A DNA stretch of 12,586 nt from JALUUH01 sp964636675 (GTDB taxonomy: Bacteria > Pseudomonadota > Gammaproteobacteria > S012-40): assembly GCA_964636675.1 (NCBI GenBank), contig CAZWUO010000097.1, positions 1 through 12,586 of the forward strand, in the 5' to 3' direction. Positions 1 to 8,060 of the stretch are shown here, piece by piece. Positions within the stretch are counted from its first letter, which is position 1, and every line of letters starts with the position of its first letter. A program made the translations under genes and the position numbers. The notes below the pieces were generated by a model, which was not told the DNA's origin, searched no databases, and saw only the letters and a list, made by a program, of their open reading frames with translations.

Positions 1-2555
1 TAATCAATGCGACTCAGCAAGAAGAGTTGCGCATGGCAATGGTCGATGGCCAAAAGTTATATGACCTAGATATAGAAACCGCTGGACGAGAACAAAAAAA
101 GTCTAATGTTTACAAAGGTAAGATTACACGAATTGAACCCAGCTTAGAGGCGGCTTTTGTTGATTATGGATCCGAACGCCATGGTTTTTTATCTTTAAAA
201 GAAGTCTCAAGAAGTTACTTCAAAACGGATATAGAGCCTGGCAATCGCCCAAATATCCGTGATGTCCTGTTTGAAGGTCAAGAAGTCGTGGTTCAGATCG
301 ACAAAGAGGAGCGTGGCAATAAAGGCGCTGCGTTGACCACCTTTATCAGTCTTGCTGGCCGCTATTTGGTTCTCATGCCAAATAACCCTCGAGCTGGCGG
401 AGTTTCTAGACGCATTGAAGGCAATGAACGCACTGAAATTCGTGAGGCTATGGCAGCCCTAGCCGCTCCACCCGATATGGGCTTAATTGTCAGAACTGCG
501 GGGGTTGGGAAAAGTGTCGAAGAGCTTCAGTGGGATTTAGATTATTTATTACAATTGTGGAAAGCGATTGATAATGCTGCTCAAGAAAAGCCCTCCCCTT
601 TTCTGGTTTATCAAGAAAGTAACCTAATCATTAGAGCGATTCGCGACTATCTTCGCAAAGATATTGTGGAAATACTCATAGATGATGAAGAGGTCTATGA
701 GTACGCCAAAGACTTTATGTCCCAGGTGATGCCACATAATCTTTCTAAAATCAAAAAATATAACGACCCAACCCCCATCTTTACCCGGTTTCAAGTTGAG
801 AGTCAGATCGAGTCTGCTTTCATGCGTGAAGTTCAACTCCCTTCGGGCGGCGCTATTGTTATCGACCATACTGAGGCTCTTGTTTCTATCGATATTAACT
901 CGGCCAAAGCGACCAAAGGCAGTGATATTGAAGAAACCGCATTTCAAACAAATTTAGAGGCTGCTGATGAAATAGCGCGCCAACTACGATTAAGAGATCT
1001 CGGCGGTTTGATTGTTATCGATTTTATTGATATGACGCCTATTCGCAACCAGCGTGAAGTCGAAAACAGGTTGCGTGACGGACTAGCCGTTGACCGAGCT
1101 CGTGTTCAAGTCGGCAGGATCTCGCGATTTGGTCTGCTAGAAATGTCACGCCAAAGACTACGCCCTTCTCTTGGTGAACATAGCCAAGTAACATGCCCAA
1201 GGTGCACCGGGCAAGGTACGATTAGACATGTGGAATCTTTATCGCTTTCAATACTTCGAATTATTGAAGAAGGAGCAATGAAAGACAACACCCATAAAAT
1301 AGTCGCACGACTACCTCTTGATGTAGCCACTTTTTTGCTCAATGAAAAACGCAGTATTATTAGCGACATCGAAAAACGCCAAAAGATCAAAGTTACCTTG
1401 GTTCCTAGCCCATCTCTAGATTCTCCGCATTACGAAATACAACGCGTCAAAGGTAACGAAGGGGAAGTTGGTCATCGAGCGAAAGCAAGCTATCAACACA
1501 TTGACCCCAAAGCAGACCCAGTGGTTAACAACACAAATTCCTCACGTGCAACGGTTTCTGAAGAACCAGCGGTTAAAAGTATTACGCCCAACACACCAAA
1601 ACCCGCTGCTAAAACAAATGTTAATAAAGAGCAAGGGTTTTTCAGCAAGTTGTTCGGCGGCATATTTGGATCCACTGAAAAACAAACTACCGAGAAAACT
1701 TTTAGTAGACGACCTACCGACAGATCTCGTTCACGAAATACCAGAAGCTCCAATCGCAATAATGATGTTAATAGAAATCGCAAGCGTGGCAACCGAAATT
1801 CAAGCAAGCGTGGAACTCAGAACCGGCAACAACGCGCGGATAACAACCAAGAACAGGAAAAGAAAATAAACGACAGGCATGCTAACAACACTCCACGCGA
1901 TAGCAAGACAAAACAAGCAGACCCTTCTGTCCCTGCATCACAAAATAGAAGTCATCGTGGGTCAAGACGAAGTGACTCACGTAATAGAAATAATACCCAA
2001 CGATCGCAAAATAGAAATAAACAATCAGAGAATCGACAACCTCAACAACATGCCGTTAACGAAACCTCTCCTTATGAAACCAGTCCTCAGGCAAAAAGTT
2101 CATCACCCACAGCCCAGCAGGCAATGATCACCAGTGTGACAGGAAGTTTTGATGCAAGCATGCCTAAAGAAACTAAGCCAATGTATGGCCAGCAGCCCAA
2201 CTTCAAAGAAACTAAATCTACACCAGAAACGAACAGAAATATTGGAGCGAGGCACCCAACTACTCCTGAGAAAGCTCTTCCAATAACTGAAAACAATCTA
2301 AGGATTGTAGAACGGGTTGAAACGCGAATTGAACCAGTGACACCAAAACCGACTGCAAGCAAAAATTCGGCACATGAAAAGCCTAGAGAAGAATCCCAAT
2401 CTTCTTCCGTTAAAGTAGATACAATTTCAGAGGAAAGGAAGCTGCAAAAGTCTCCACAAAATGAAGCAAACGCTTCTCGCTCTCAATCATCTGTAAAAGA
2501 TAGCGTTAAACCGGAAGTACCCGCTAGCGTCAATAACATTCATGAAGATAAATAA
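1..2555 (+). CDS. rne: Ribonuclease E, 5' end cut by window edge
   Basis: Essential endoribonuclease of the RNA degradosome at the inner membrane; it processes rRNA and tRNA and starts mRNA decay. The frame is open from the first base, and codons from base 3 read INATQQEELR, the conserved RNase E N-terminus, so only about 13 bases are missing and the true start lies left of the window. With the family numbering restored (about 855 residues), there is an S1 domain near 35-125, catalytic aspartates at about 302 (SIDINS) and 345 (IDFIDM), and a zinc-link CPRC at 403-406. All are one residue short of the E. coli positions, which supports the restored start. The C-terminal part is low-complexity, with a likely amphipathic membrane-targeting segment (GFFSKLFGGIFG, about 550) followed by an Arg/Asn-rich RNA-binding stretch. 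It is shorter than the 1061-residue E. coli protein, mostly in this disordered tail. Confidence 0.97.
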   Translation, partial: INATQQEELRMAMVDGQKLYDLDIETAGREQKKSNVYKGKITRIEPSLEAAFVDYGSERHGFLSLKEVSRSYFKTDIEPGNRPNIRDVLFEGQEVVVQIDKEERGNKGAALTTFISLAGRYLVLMPNNPRAGGVSRRIEGNERTEIREAMAALAAPPDMGLIVRTAGVGKSVEELQWDLDYLLQLWKAIDNAAQEKPSPFLVYQESNLIIRAIRDYLRKDIVEILIDDEEVYEYAKDFMSQVMPHNLSKIKKYNDPTPIFTRFQVESQIESAFMREVQLPSGGAIVIDHTEALVSIDINSAKATKGSDIEETAFQTNLEAADEIARQLRLRDLGGLIVIDFIDMTPIRNQREVENRLRDGLAVDRARVQVGRISRFGLLEMSRQRLRPSLGEHSQVTCPRCTGQGTIRHVESLSLSILRIIEEGAMKDNTHKIVARLPLDVATFLLNEKRSIISDIEKRQKIKVTLVPSPSLDSPHYEIQRVKGNEGEVGHRAKASYQHIDPKADPVVNNTNSSRATVSEEPAVKSITPNTPKPAAKTNVNKEQGFFSKLFGGIFGSTEKQTTEKTFSRRPTDRSRSRNTRSSNRNNDVNRNRKRGNRNSSKRGTQNRQQRADNNQEQEKKINDRHANNTPRDSKTKQADPSVPASQNRSHRGSRRSDSRNRNNTQRSQNRNKQSENRQPQQHAVNETSPYETSPQAKSSSPTAQQAMITSVTGSFDASMPKETKPMYGQQPNFKETKSTPETNRNIGARHPTTPEKALPITENNLRIVERVETRIEPVTPKPTASKNSAHEKPREESQSSSVKVDTISEERKLQKSPQNEANASRSQSSVKDSVKPEVPASVNNIHEDK

Positions 2556-2581
2556 CCGAAGAAAGCTCTGTCTGCGTACAA

Positions 2582-2602
2582 ACTTGCTATGTAGTAGCAA
2601 GT
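2582..2602. repeat. Small hairpin downstream of rne
   Basis: ACTTGCTA and TAGCAAGT form a perfect 8-bp stem around a 5-base loop, 26 bases after the rne stop. It lies just before the larger 15-bp hairpin and may help protect or end the rne transcript. There is no T-run after it, so it is not a standard intrinsic terminator on its own. Confidence 0.45.
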
Positions 2603-2617
2603 AGCTTCAACAGATAT

Positions 2618-2653
2618 CCTAGTTTTGACTCTTATAAAAGAGTCAAAACTAGG
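2618..2653. terminator. Perfect 15-bp stem-loop between convergent rne and tetR
   Basis: Arms CCTAGTTTTGACTCT (2618-2632) and AGAGTCAAAACTAGG (2639-2653) are exact reverse complements around a 6-base loop. The hairpin lies 3 bases beyond the stop of the tetR-type gene and about 60 bases beyond the rne stop. Its placement between two converging genes suggests a bidirectional terminator. No strong T-run follows it on either strand, so it may act by blocking 3' exonucleases or be a palindromic repeat instead. The stem is certain; its function is inferred. Confidence 0.6.
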
Positions 2654-2656
2654 TGC

Positions 2657-3280
2657 TTAATGCCTTAATATTCCCGTAAGAATAGTTGAACAAATTAAGG
2701 TTGATAACTGATAAAGTTGTTCTTCTGTATCCCAAGCAACACGAACTTGGCCCGCGACTATTAGCATGGCTAATCCGTGCATACTTGCCCAGCATGCGAG
2801 TGCTAAATTAAGGGACTTTCTATCTTTAAAAATTTTTTTTTGTTTACCGCTACGGATAATCCGAATTAGGTTTTTTAATGCTACCTGAGATGCCTTGCGA
2901 AAATCTGAGTTAGCATCCTGAGGGTTAACCGTTCCTCCAAACATAAGTTGGGCCATATCGGGGTTTTTCACACAATATAATACATATGAAGCACCGCTTT
3001 CTGTTAATTGTTTTACGGGATCTTCGGGAAAGTCGCGCTGTATTTTTATTAACATGTCTGAAAATTTATTGAATTCATATTCAATAATAGTTGCCAGCAA
3101 CTCTGCCTTGTTCTTAAAGTGTCTATATGGTGCAGCATGACTAACACCTGACATCTTAGCAATTTCGCGCAGACTTAATTCGGCTACCCCTTTTTCTTTC
3201 AGCAGCGCTAGCGCAGAATCAATTAACACAGGTTTCAAGTTACCATGATGGTATGACTTTCCTATCGCTTCTTCGCTCAT
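2657..3280 (-). CDS. TetR/AcrR-family transcriptional regulator, WHG-type C-terminal domain
   Basis: A 207-residue dimeric DNA-binding repressor. The N-terminal TetR helix-turn-helix (about residues 14-58) carries the hallmark run LSLREIAKMSGVSHAAPYRH, preceded by YHHGNL. That opening is typical of the TetR subfamily with a WHG-type ligand-binding C-terminal domain, represented here by about residues 85-200. The ligand cannot be deduced. The start is supported by AGGA about 9 bases upstream of the ATG. The gene is divergent from the 118-residue ORF starting at 3371; such regulators often control themselves and the divergent gene. The 90-base gap contains the palindrome TCAATATTGA, a possible operator. 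A run of nine A residues on the coding strand (bases 2833-2841) is a potential slippage site. Confidence 0.93.
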   Translation of the reverse strand: MSEEAIGKSYHHGNLKPVLIDSALALLKEKGVAELSLREIAKMSGVSHAAPYRHFKNKAELLATIIEYEFNKFSDMLIKIQRDFPEDPVKQLTESGASYVLYCVKNPDMAQLMFGGTVNPQDANSDFRKASQVALKNLIRIIRSGKQKKIFKDRKSLNLALACWASMHGLAMLIVAGQVRVAWDTEEQLYQLSTLICSTILTGILRH

Positions 3281-3307
3281 ACTTTTGCTTCCTAACGCGC
3301 AAGTGAT

Positions 3308-3317
3308 TCAATATTGA
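3308..3317. promoter_or_regulatory. Candidate TetR operator palindrome
   Basis: TCAATATTGA is a perfect 10-bp palindrome with one further matching pair (A3306/T3319) after a mismatch. It sits in the 90-base divergent spacer, 28 bases upstream of the tetR-type start, and overlaps a TTGACT hexamer (3314-3319) that could be a -35 for the plus-strand gene. TetR-family operators are usually short palindromes in this position. Short palindromes are also common in AT-rich DNA, so this is only a candidate. Confidence 0.3.
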
Positions 3318-3370
3318 CTACTAGCGTGTGCTTGTTGTGATGTTAAGGTATTACTGTTGTACCCGAAAAC

Positions 3371-3727
3371 ATGAGTTCTGCGGTGATAAATAATACCCAT
3401 CAACAGACCCTGCCCGGAGTCCAATTCGACATAATTGACAGTTTATTGGCATACAATCAGAAACTACTCACTATTACTGCACAATATTTGCCAACAAGTA
3501 GCCTAATGAGATTCATAACCGTGGGGAGAAAATGGTTTTGCGAGCATCCTGAGGAAGAGCACCACGCAATCAACGGTATAAAGAAGGGAAAACATTTAAA
3601 TTCTTACGCCCCACTTCGAAACTACGCGGAGGCTCTAATACAAAATTTGAAGATATCTCAAACTAAGCATCTACCCAATAATAGATGCATAGCTTGCTAC
3701 ATAAAACACGGTAACCCCGATAACTAA
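3371..3727 (+). CDS. Hypothetical protein, 118 residues, divergent from tetR-type gene
   Basis: I do not recognise the family. The ORF is ATG-initiated, 118 codons long, and no comparably long frame lies opposite it. The composition looks like a natural soluble protein: a mixed amphipathic N-terminal half (for example LPGVQFDIIDSLLAYNQKLL), a charged centre with an EEEHH cluster, and a C-terminal tail with a CxxC pair (RCIAC). There is no signal peptide or membrane segment. No clear Shine-Dalgarno precedes the ATG. Its position back to back with a TetR-family gene suggests that regulator may control it. The last 19 codons overlap an antisense small ORF (3671-3748). It could be an orphan gene of narrow distribution, or, less likely, a spurious frame. 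Confidence 0.55.
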   Translation: MSSAVINNTHQQTLPGVQFDIIDSLLAYNQKLLTITAQYLPTSSLMRFITVGRKWFCEHPEEEHHAINGIKKGKHLNSYAPLRNYAEALIQNLKISQTKHLPNNRCIACYIKHGNPDN

Positions 3728-3748
3728 AGATCCTACTATCGTTTTCAT
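3671..3748 (-). CDS. Possible 25-residue hydrophobic small protein
   Basis: An ATG frame of 25 codons encodes a short Lys-bearing N-terminus (MKTIVG) and then an almost uninterrupted hydrophobic stretch ending in IIG, long enough for one membrane span. An AGGAG lies upstream of the ATG with a 10-base gap, a plausible though slightly long Shine-Dalgarno spacing. The peptide resembles in form, not sequence, single-span small subunits such as KdpF or CydX. It overlaps the 3' end of the 118-residue plus-strand ORF in antisense, so at least one of the two may not be expressed. No partner membrane complex is adjacent. Confidence 0.3.
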   Translation of the reverse strand: MKTIVGSLVIGVTVFYVASYASIIG

Positions 3749-4421
3749 GTCGAAAATACTCCTAAACTTGCACGTAAATGACTTTTTGTCGCTTTATATT
3801 TTTAATAATGAGAGCTTAACTCTTTATTTTTCGACAACTTAAATTATTTCTTTAAATAAATTTATGAATATTATGGCGCAATGATGAAAGATGCAAAAAG
3901 CACCGTCCATGGCGCTACTTGCAATCCGTCTAACTGCTCCATGCAGCTCCTATTTTCCATCGATTATCCTTATGCATAGCAACCTATCCTTGTTAAAGAC
4001 GATGAAAAATAGTTAAAGGTTTGTCCGATTCAACCAAACTGCACTGCATTTTTATTAGAGCAAATAACAGGCCAATATAACTTTTGCTTATATTACAATA
4101 TGTTGTAACCGGATCCTATAAACGAAACTGACTAGTCATACATACCCTCTCTTTGTCGTCGTCGTTATACGACAAACTAAAGCTTTAACAAGTACTAACT
4201 AATGCCGTAGAAGAACTCACTGATTTGCCAAAACTTGGATGGGAAATAAAACTGCAAATGGATAATTGTCAACACGTACCCGCCCCAAGCAATGCAAACT
4301 TAAGAAGTCCGAACTTGAGGGTATTTTAGGCCGGGCACTTATCAGCAACGTTGTTGCTACAAGCACTCTATTCTATATGTCTATGAACCCATCAAAGACG
4401 CAACCGAAGATCGAGAAGACA
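3749..4421. other. 673-base region without a recognisable gene
   Basis: This stretch lies downstream of both the 118-residue ORF and glrR. A weak AGAG/CTCT stem followed by a T-rich run near 3811-3830 might end plus-strand transcription. Between about 4180 and 4450 two plus-strand frames are partly open: one reads NAVEELTDLPKLGWEIKLQ before a stop at about 4330, the other runs from a TTG at 4266 into the antisense of glrR. They could be remnants of a decayed gene, but I recognise no family. I see no convincing terminator for the glr operon and no tRNA or mobile element. Confidence 0.5.
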
Positions 4422-5795
4422 CTAGCGCGCCGCTTTGAACTCGGCGGGCTCTAAGTGATGACGGTGCAATAATTTATAGAATTCTGTTCTGTTTCTATTT
4501 GCCAGCCGAGCAGCTTGACTAACATTTCCGCTCGTTAATTGTAAAAGCTTCATCAAATAGTCATGCTCAAACCGTCTCTTAGCTTCAGTTAACGGAATAA
4601 TTTTACCCGACTTCCCCCGCAATGCCTTTAGCACTTGCTTGGCTGGAATAATTGGCGTGGTACAAAGTGCAAAACTTTGCTCAACGACATTTTTCAGCTG
4701 TCTAATATTTCCTGGCCAAGAAGCAGTCATTAATAATTCCATCGCATCAGGAGCAAATGCTCTTACTTTTCTGCCCGCAGAAACATTTAGCACTCTGAGG
4801 AAATGATTAGCCATAAGAGGAATATCTTGTCTGCGCTCAATGAGACTTGGGAGCTCCAAATTGACAACGTTTAATCGATAAAACAAATCTTCCCGAAAAT
4901 TACCCAGTGACATTTCTTTTTCTATATCACTATGCGTGGCAGAAATGACTCTTAAATCAACCTCTACACACTTTGTCGATCCTACCGGCCTTACCTGTCG
5001 TTCTTGCAAGACACGCAGTAATTTAACTTGCAAAGCTAACGGCATATCTCCGATTTCATCTAAAAATATGGTTCCTTTATTTGCTGCTTGAAAAAGCCCC
5101 TCATAACTCCCTACCGCGCCTGTAAATGCGCCTTTAGTATGCCCAAATAGTTCAGACTCTAATAAATGCTCTGGAATAGCTGCGCAGTTAACAGCGATAA
5201 ATGGCTCTTTGCTCCTTGTGCTTGCAAGATGGATGGCTTTCGCTAACAGCTCTTTACCTGTACCACTCTCTCCGCTTATGAAGACACTTGCATCACCTTT
5301 TGAAACCAGAAACGCCTGATCTAATAATTCCTCCATGATGGCACTTCGACAAATAATATCTTTGCGCCAATCATTATTTTTTTCCTCGGTCTCCGAGGTA
5401 TTATTTCCGGTACTTGTTACTGAAATAGCCTTCTCAATTTGCTCCAAAAGTTGTTTGCTATCAAAAGGCTTAGTTAAATAGCTAAACACCCCTTGCCTAG
5501 TTGCCTCAATAGCATGCGGAATCGTTCCGTGAGCCGTTAATAATAATACAGGGATTGAAGAATTGATTTTATGAATAGCATTAAAGAGCGTAATCCCATC
5601 CATCCCATCCATCATTAAATCTGTAATCACGACAGCGGGTTTTTTAAGTGTAACCTGAGTTAATGCCTTTTCACCATTATCAACGGCAATTACATGATAT
5701 CCTGAAGCTTCTAAACGCATAGTCAGTAACTTTAATATATCTAATTCATCATCTACTATTAGAATTGTTTTTCGATTCATTCTTTTATCTTCCAT
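4422..5795 (-). CDS. glrR: Sigma-54-dependent response regulator GlrR (QseF)
   Basis: Cytoplasmic NtrC-class activator, phosphorylated by GlrK and driving RNA polymerase sigma-54 open-complex formation. In the 457-residue reading, the receiver domain (about 10-122) has acidic residues D15/D16, phospho-acceptor D59, T87 and K109. The AAA+ domain (about 145-380) has Walker A GESGTGKE (175-182), the sigma-54-contacting GAFTGA (222-227), Walker B FLDEIGD with D246/E247, and an arginine finger near R307. A Fis-type helix-turn-helix lies at about 419-445. Length is close to E. coli GlrR (444). The 5795 start overlaps the upstream lipoprotein gene by 11 bases. An alternative ATG at 5780 (MNRKTILIV) has GGAAG 8 bases upstream and starts 4 bases after that gene's stop, so it may be the true start. 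Last gene of the glrK-lipoprotein-glrR operon. Confidence 0.95.
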   Translation of the reverse strand: MEDKRMNRKTILIVDDELDILKLLTMRLEASGYHVIAVDNGEKALTQVTLKKPAVVITDLMMDGMDGITLFNAIHKINSSIPVLLLTAHGTIPHAIEATRQGVFSYLTKPFDSKQLLEQIEKAISVTSTGNNTSETEEKNNDWRKDIICRSAIMEELLDQAFLVSKGDASVFISGESGTGKELLAKAIHLASTRSKEPFIAVNCAAIPEHLLESELFGHTKGAFTGAVGSYEGLFQAANKGTIFLDEIGDMPLALQVKLLRVLQERQVRPVGSTKCVEVDLRVISATHSDIEKEMSLGNFREDLFYRLNVVNLELPSLIERRQDIPLMANHFLRVLNVSAGRKVRAFAPDAMELLMTASWPGNIRQLKNVVEQSFALCTTPIIPAKQVLKALRGKSGKIIPLTEAKRRFEHDYLMKLLQLTSGNVSQAARLANRNRTEFYKLLHRHHLEPAEFKAAR

Positions 5796-6348
5796 TTGCT
5801 GTTATACCTAGCTCACGTTCGGCTATGTTTTTTTCGATTGCTTTGAGCGCATCGATTTGTTTCTGCAAGACTTGTGCATATTTTTCCTGCTTGTCTATTT
5901 CTTTGCGTTGATTAACCAGTTTTGAGTTCTTACTCGCAACCCGCCTAGACTGGAAAAGAACAAATTTGTGAAACTCTATATAGCTGGGATCAAGGTCTTT
6001 TGACAAATTCACTTTTTCATTTCTTAACAATCGGTTAGCTGTTCTATGATGACTTCTTCTATTACTCGCTAACAGGCTCATAATGTACTTCCAAGTTGCA
6101 TCAGTAGTCACTAATTTTTTGGCTTGAGACTTGTTCAATTTTATTTCTGAATCAATCTTTTTTTGGTTCGCAACAGTTAGCGAATTAAAATAAATCATCC
6201 ATCTAATATAAGGTGGTTGCATTTCTACGACTTTTGTTACGACGACTGGGCGCTTTTCGTCGGCATTAAACGACACCTCGTTAAATAATGGGAGGTGACT
6301 ACAACCCGCTAATGTCAGTATAAATATAAGTGCTATTAAACGGCCCAT
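5785..6348 (-). CDS. qseG: QseG/GlrG-like outer-membrane lipoprotein of the GlrKR system
   Basis: A 187-residue predicted lipoprotein between the kinase and regulator genes, the position occupied by qseG in enterobacteria, where the product is an outer-membrane lipoprotein that interacts with the sensor kinase. The N-terminus is a short signal peptide with a lipobox LAGC and lipidated C16. The rest is charged, with a probable C-terminal coiled coil (about 125-180) ending LKAIEKNIAERE, resembling the tail of the QseG family. The start overlaps the end of glrK by 13 bases and has GAGGA 6 bases upstream of the ATG, so it is probably translationally coupled. The assignment rests mainly on lipobox, size and synteny, since this family diverges quickly; the symbol is by position. 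Confidence 0.8.
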   Translation of the reverse strand: MGRLIALIFILTLAGCSHLPLFNEVSFNADEKRPVVVTKVVEMQPPYIRWMIYFNSLTVANQKKIDSEIKLNKSQAKKLVTTDATWKYIMSLLASNRRSHHRTANRLLRNEKVNLSKDLDPSYIEFHKFVLFQSRRVASKNSKLVNQRKEIDKQEKYAQVLQKQIDALKAIEKNIAERELGITANGR

Positions 6349-7823
6349 GCGAGTTCCTCATCCGAATTTTTTTGAGGTATTGTTACCCGAAAATGTGCTC
6401 CAGCTTTCTCATTTTGTGTTATCAATTCTAATTTTCCTTCGTGTGCTTCTACGAACTCTCGAACGATTGAAAGCCCTAGTCCACTTCCTTTAATCAACCC
6501 CTTACCGCTATTACTACCGCGATAAAATGCCTCAAACACTTTATCCTTTTCTGCTTCCAATATTCCAGGGCCATTATCTGTAATGTCGATCATTACTTGA
6601 CCAGACACCTGTGCAAGCTTCAAGTTGATTTTTCCGTTATAGGGTGCGTATTTTATCGCGTTTGACAACAAATTATCTATAATTACCCGCACTTGCTCCT
6701 CATCAGCATGAAGAATTATGTCCGCACAAGAAACATTAAGATTGACTTTTTTTGCAATCAACACCGCTTTATGGTCAGCAATAATATTATCCACCAGGTT
6801 TTTCATAAACAAACTCGCCATTCCCGAGGATAGGCTATCCTTTCCAGTCGTATTGAAACTTAGCAATTTTTCTATCATAGTTTGTAGTGAAATACTGCTT
6901 TTTCGCAGAATACCCGTCACCTCTTTTTGATGCGCGGTTAGCGGCCCCAGTATTTCTTCAGACATTAATTCAGCACTTTCTCTTATCGACGTAAGAGGTG
7001 TTTTCAGCTCATGCGAAACATAATGCAGAAATTTAACTTTTTTATCTTCAAGATATTGCAATCGACGCCGCAACCAATCAAGTCTTTTCCCTAGGTATTG
7101 TATATCTGTAGGGCCTGAAACAGATATTTCTTGATCAAACTCCCCTTCCCCCAGTCGTTTAATTGCCGCATCAAGTTGCCTGATCGGCCTTGATAATAGA
7201 TGAATAAAAATAATTATTATTATAATTGCACTCGGTAAAACAGCCATTAACTCCCAATAGATGATCGTTTGCGCCTCTTCCGACAGGTCTTGCATGACCT
7301 TCATTTCGCTATCTATTAGCTGGCTAGTATCATTCAAAATAACTTGGGTAAGCTCAGTCAGCGCAATAAACTCCTCGCCGTATACCTTCGCTTTATTCGA
7401 GCCCTCACTGGCGTGCGGATAGCTATCTGCTAAACGTTCAAATAACTCTCGTTCTAACTTATTGAGAACGACTAGCCTGTTTTTTAATTCGTTATTAAGA
7501 AGTTGCTTATGTAATGCTGCCGAAGTTTCCACATAAGCGACATGCCTGTCGAGATAACCACGCCAATAAATAGGATCTTGTAAAACAAGATATTTTCGAA
7601 TATTTCTTTCCATATTAACAACTTGCTCTTGCAAAATCCGGCTATCTTGAGTGGATTGCACGGCTCGTAATACGGCTTCTTGACTTTGTTTTGTAAGCTT
7701 TTCGACATAAAAGGCTCCCGTGAACAAGGTTACAATCAGCGGAATTGAAACGAGACCAAAGCCTAAAGCCAAAAGCCCGATGAAGGATCTAGGGTGCAAA
7801 AACCAATTCTTTTTTTGTTCCAT
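6336..7823 (-). CDS. glrK: Sensor histidine kinase GlrK (QseE)
   Basis: A 495-residue inner-membrane kinase. It has a transmembrane segment at about 14-37, a mostly helical periplasmic region of about 150 residues, a second transmembrane segment at about 190-210 with a run of isoleucines, and a HAMP linker at about 211-260. The HisKA phospho-acceptor is H271 in the H-box VSHELKTPL. The ATPase domain has an N-box (DNLLSNAIKY, 383-392), G1 (DNGPG, 416-420) and G2 (GSGLGL, 446-451). All catalytic motifs are intact. E. coli GlrK/QseE has the same layout and phosphorylates GlrR. This is the first gene of the operon. The upstream region shows no strong Shine-Dalgarno; the ATG is chosen because the following residues (MEQKKNW) give a normal short cytoplasmic lead-in to the first membrane segment. 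Confidence 0.95.
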   Translation of the reverse strand: MEQKKNWFLHPRSFIGLLALGFGLVSIPLIVTLFTGAFYVEKLTKQSQEAVLRAVQSTQDSRILQEQVVNMERNIRKYLVLQDPIYWRGYLDRHVAYVETSAALHKQLLNNELKNRLVVLNKLERELFERLADSYPHASEGSNKAKVYGEEFIALTELTQVILNDTSQLIDSEMKVMQDLSEEAQTIIYWELMAVLPSAIIIIIIFIHLLSRPIRQLDAAIKRLGEGEFDQEISVSGPTDIQYLGKRLDWLRRRLQYLEDKKVKFLHYVSHELKTPLTSIRESAELMSEEILGPLTAHQKEVTGILRKSSISLQTMIEKLLSFNTTGKDSLSSGMASLFMKNLVDNIIADHKAVLIAKKVNLNVSCADIILHADEEQVRVIIDNLLSNAIKYAPYNGKINLKLAQVSGQVMIDITDNGPGILEAEKDKVFEAFYRGSNSGKGLIKGSGLGLSIVREFVEAHEGKLELITQNEKAGAHFRVTIPQKNSDEELAWAV

Positions 7824-8060
7824 AACTTAAAATATCCAAAATAATGAGAATAGGAGCCAGAATAAAATGGACTCTCCGGTTTTCCGGTCGGTAACGTCTA
7901 CAAAGGTTTAACAGCTTATAAAACTCATCATTCCTTCGCGATGCAAGATATATAACGAAGTATTTGAACCATCTGCAAATACAACTAATTGTAATTGTAA
8001 CAAAAAACCTTAGATTGCATCTTGCAACATACTTAAATAGATCATTTTAATCGGAGAAAT
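7824..8060. other. Intergenic region upstream of glrK
   Basis: It should contain the glrK promoter on the minus strand. A TTGCAG hexamer 18 bases from TATATA (around 7947-7976, minus strand) is a weak sigma-70 candidate; I see no -24/-12 sigma-54 pattern. CCGG TTTT CCGG near 7877-7888 is a small perfect stem, and TGCAAGAT near 7943 recurs inverted as ATCTTGCA near 8019. None of these has a clear function. Confidence 0.35.

Noticed and set aside
1468..1869. 133-codon second frame inside the 3' half of rne
   Set aside because: It lies in the low-complexity, Arg/Asn-rich rne tail, where biased codons keep alternative frames open; no start signal supports it.
3881..3979. 32-codon Cys-containing ORF, briefly considered as a modified-peptide precursor
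   Set aside because: No ribosome binding site and no modification or export genes nearby.
4266..4454. 62-codon plus-strand frame as an intact gene
   Set aside because: TTG start without Shine-Dalgarno, and its end is antisense to the conserved C-terminus of GlrR; kept only as part of a possible remnant.
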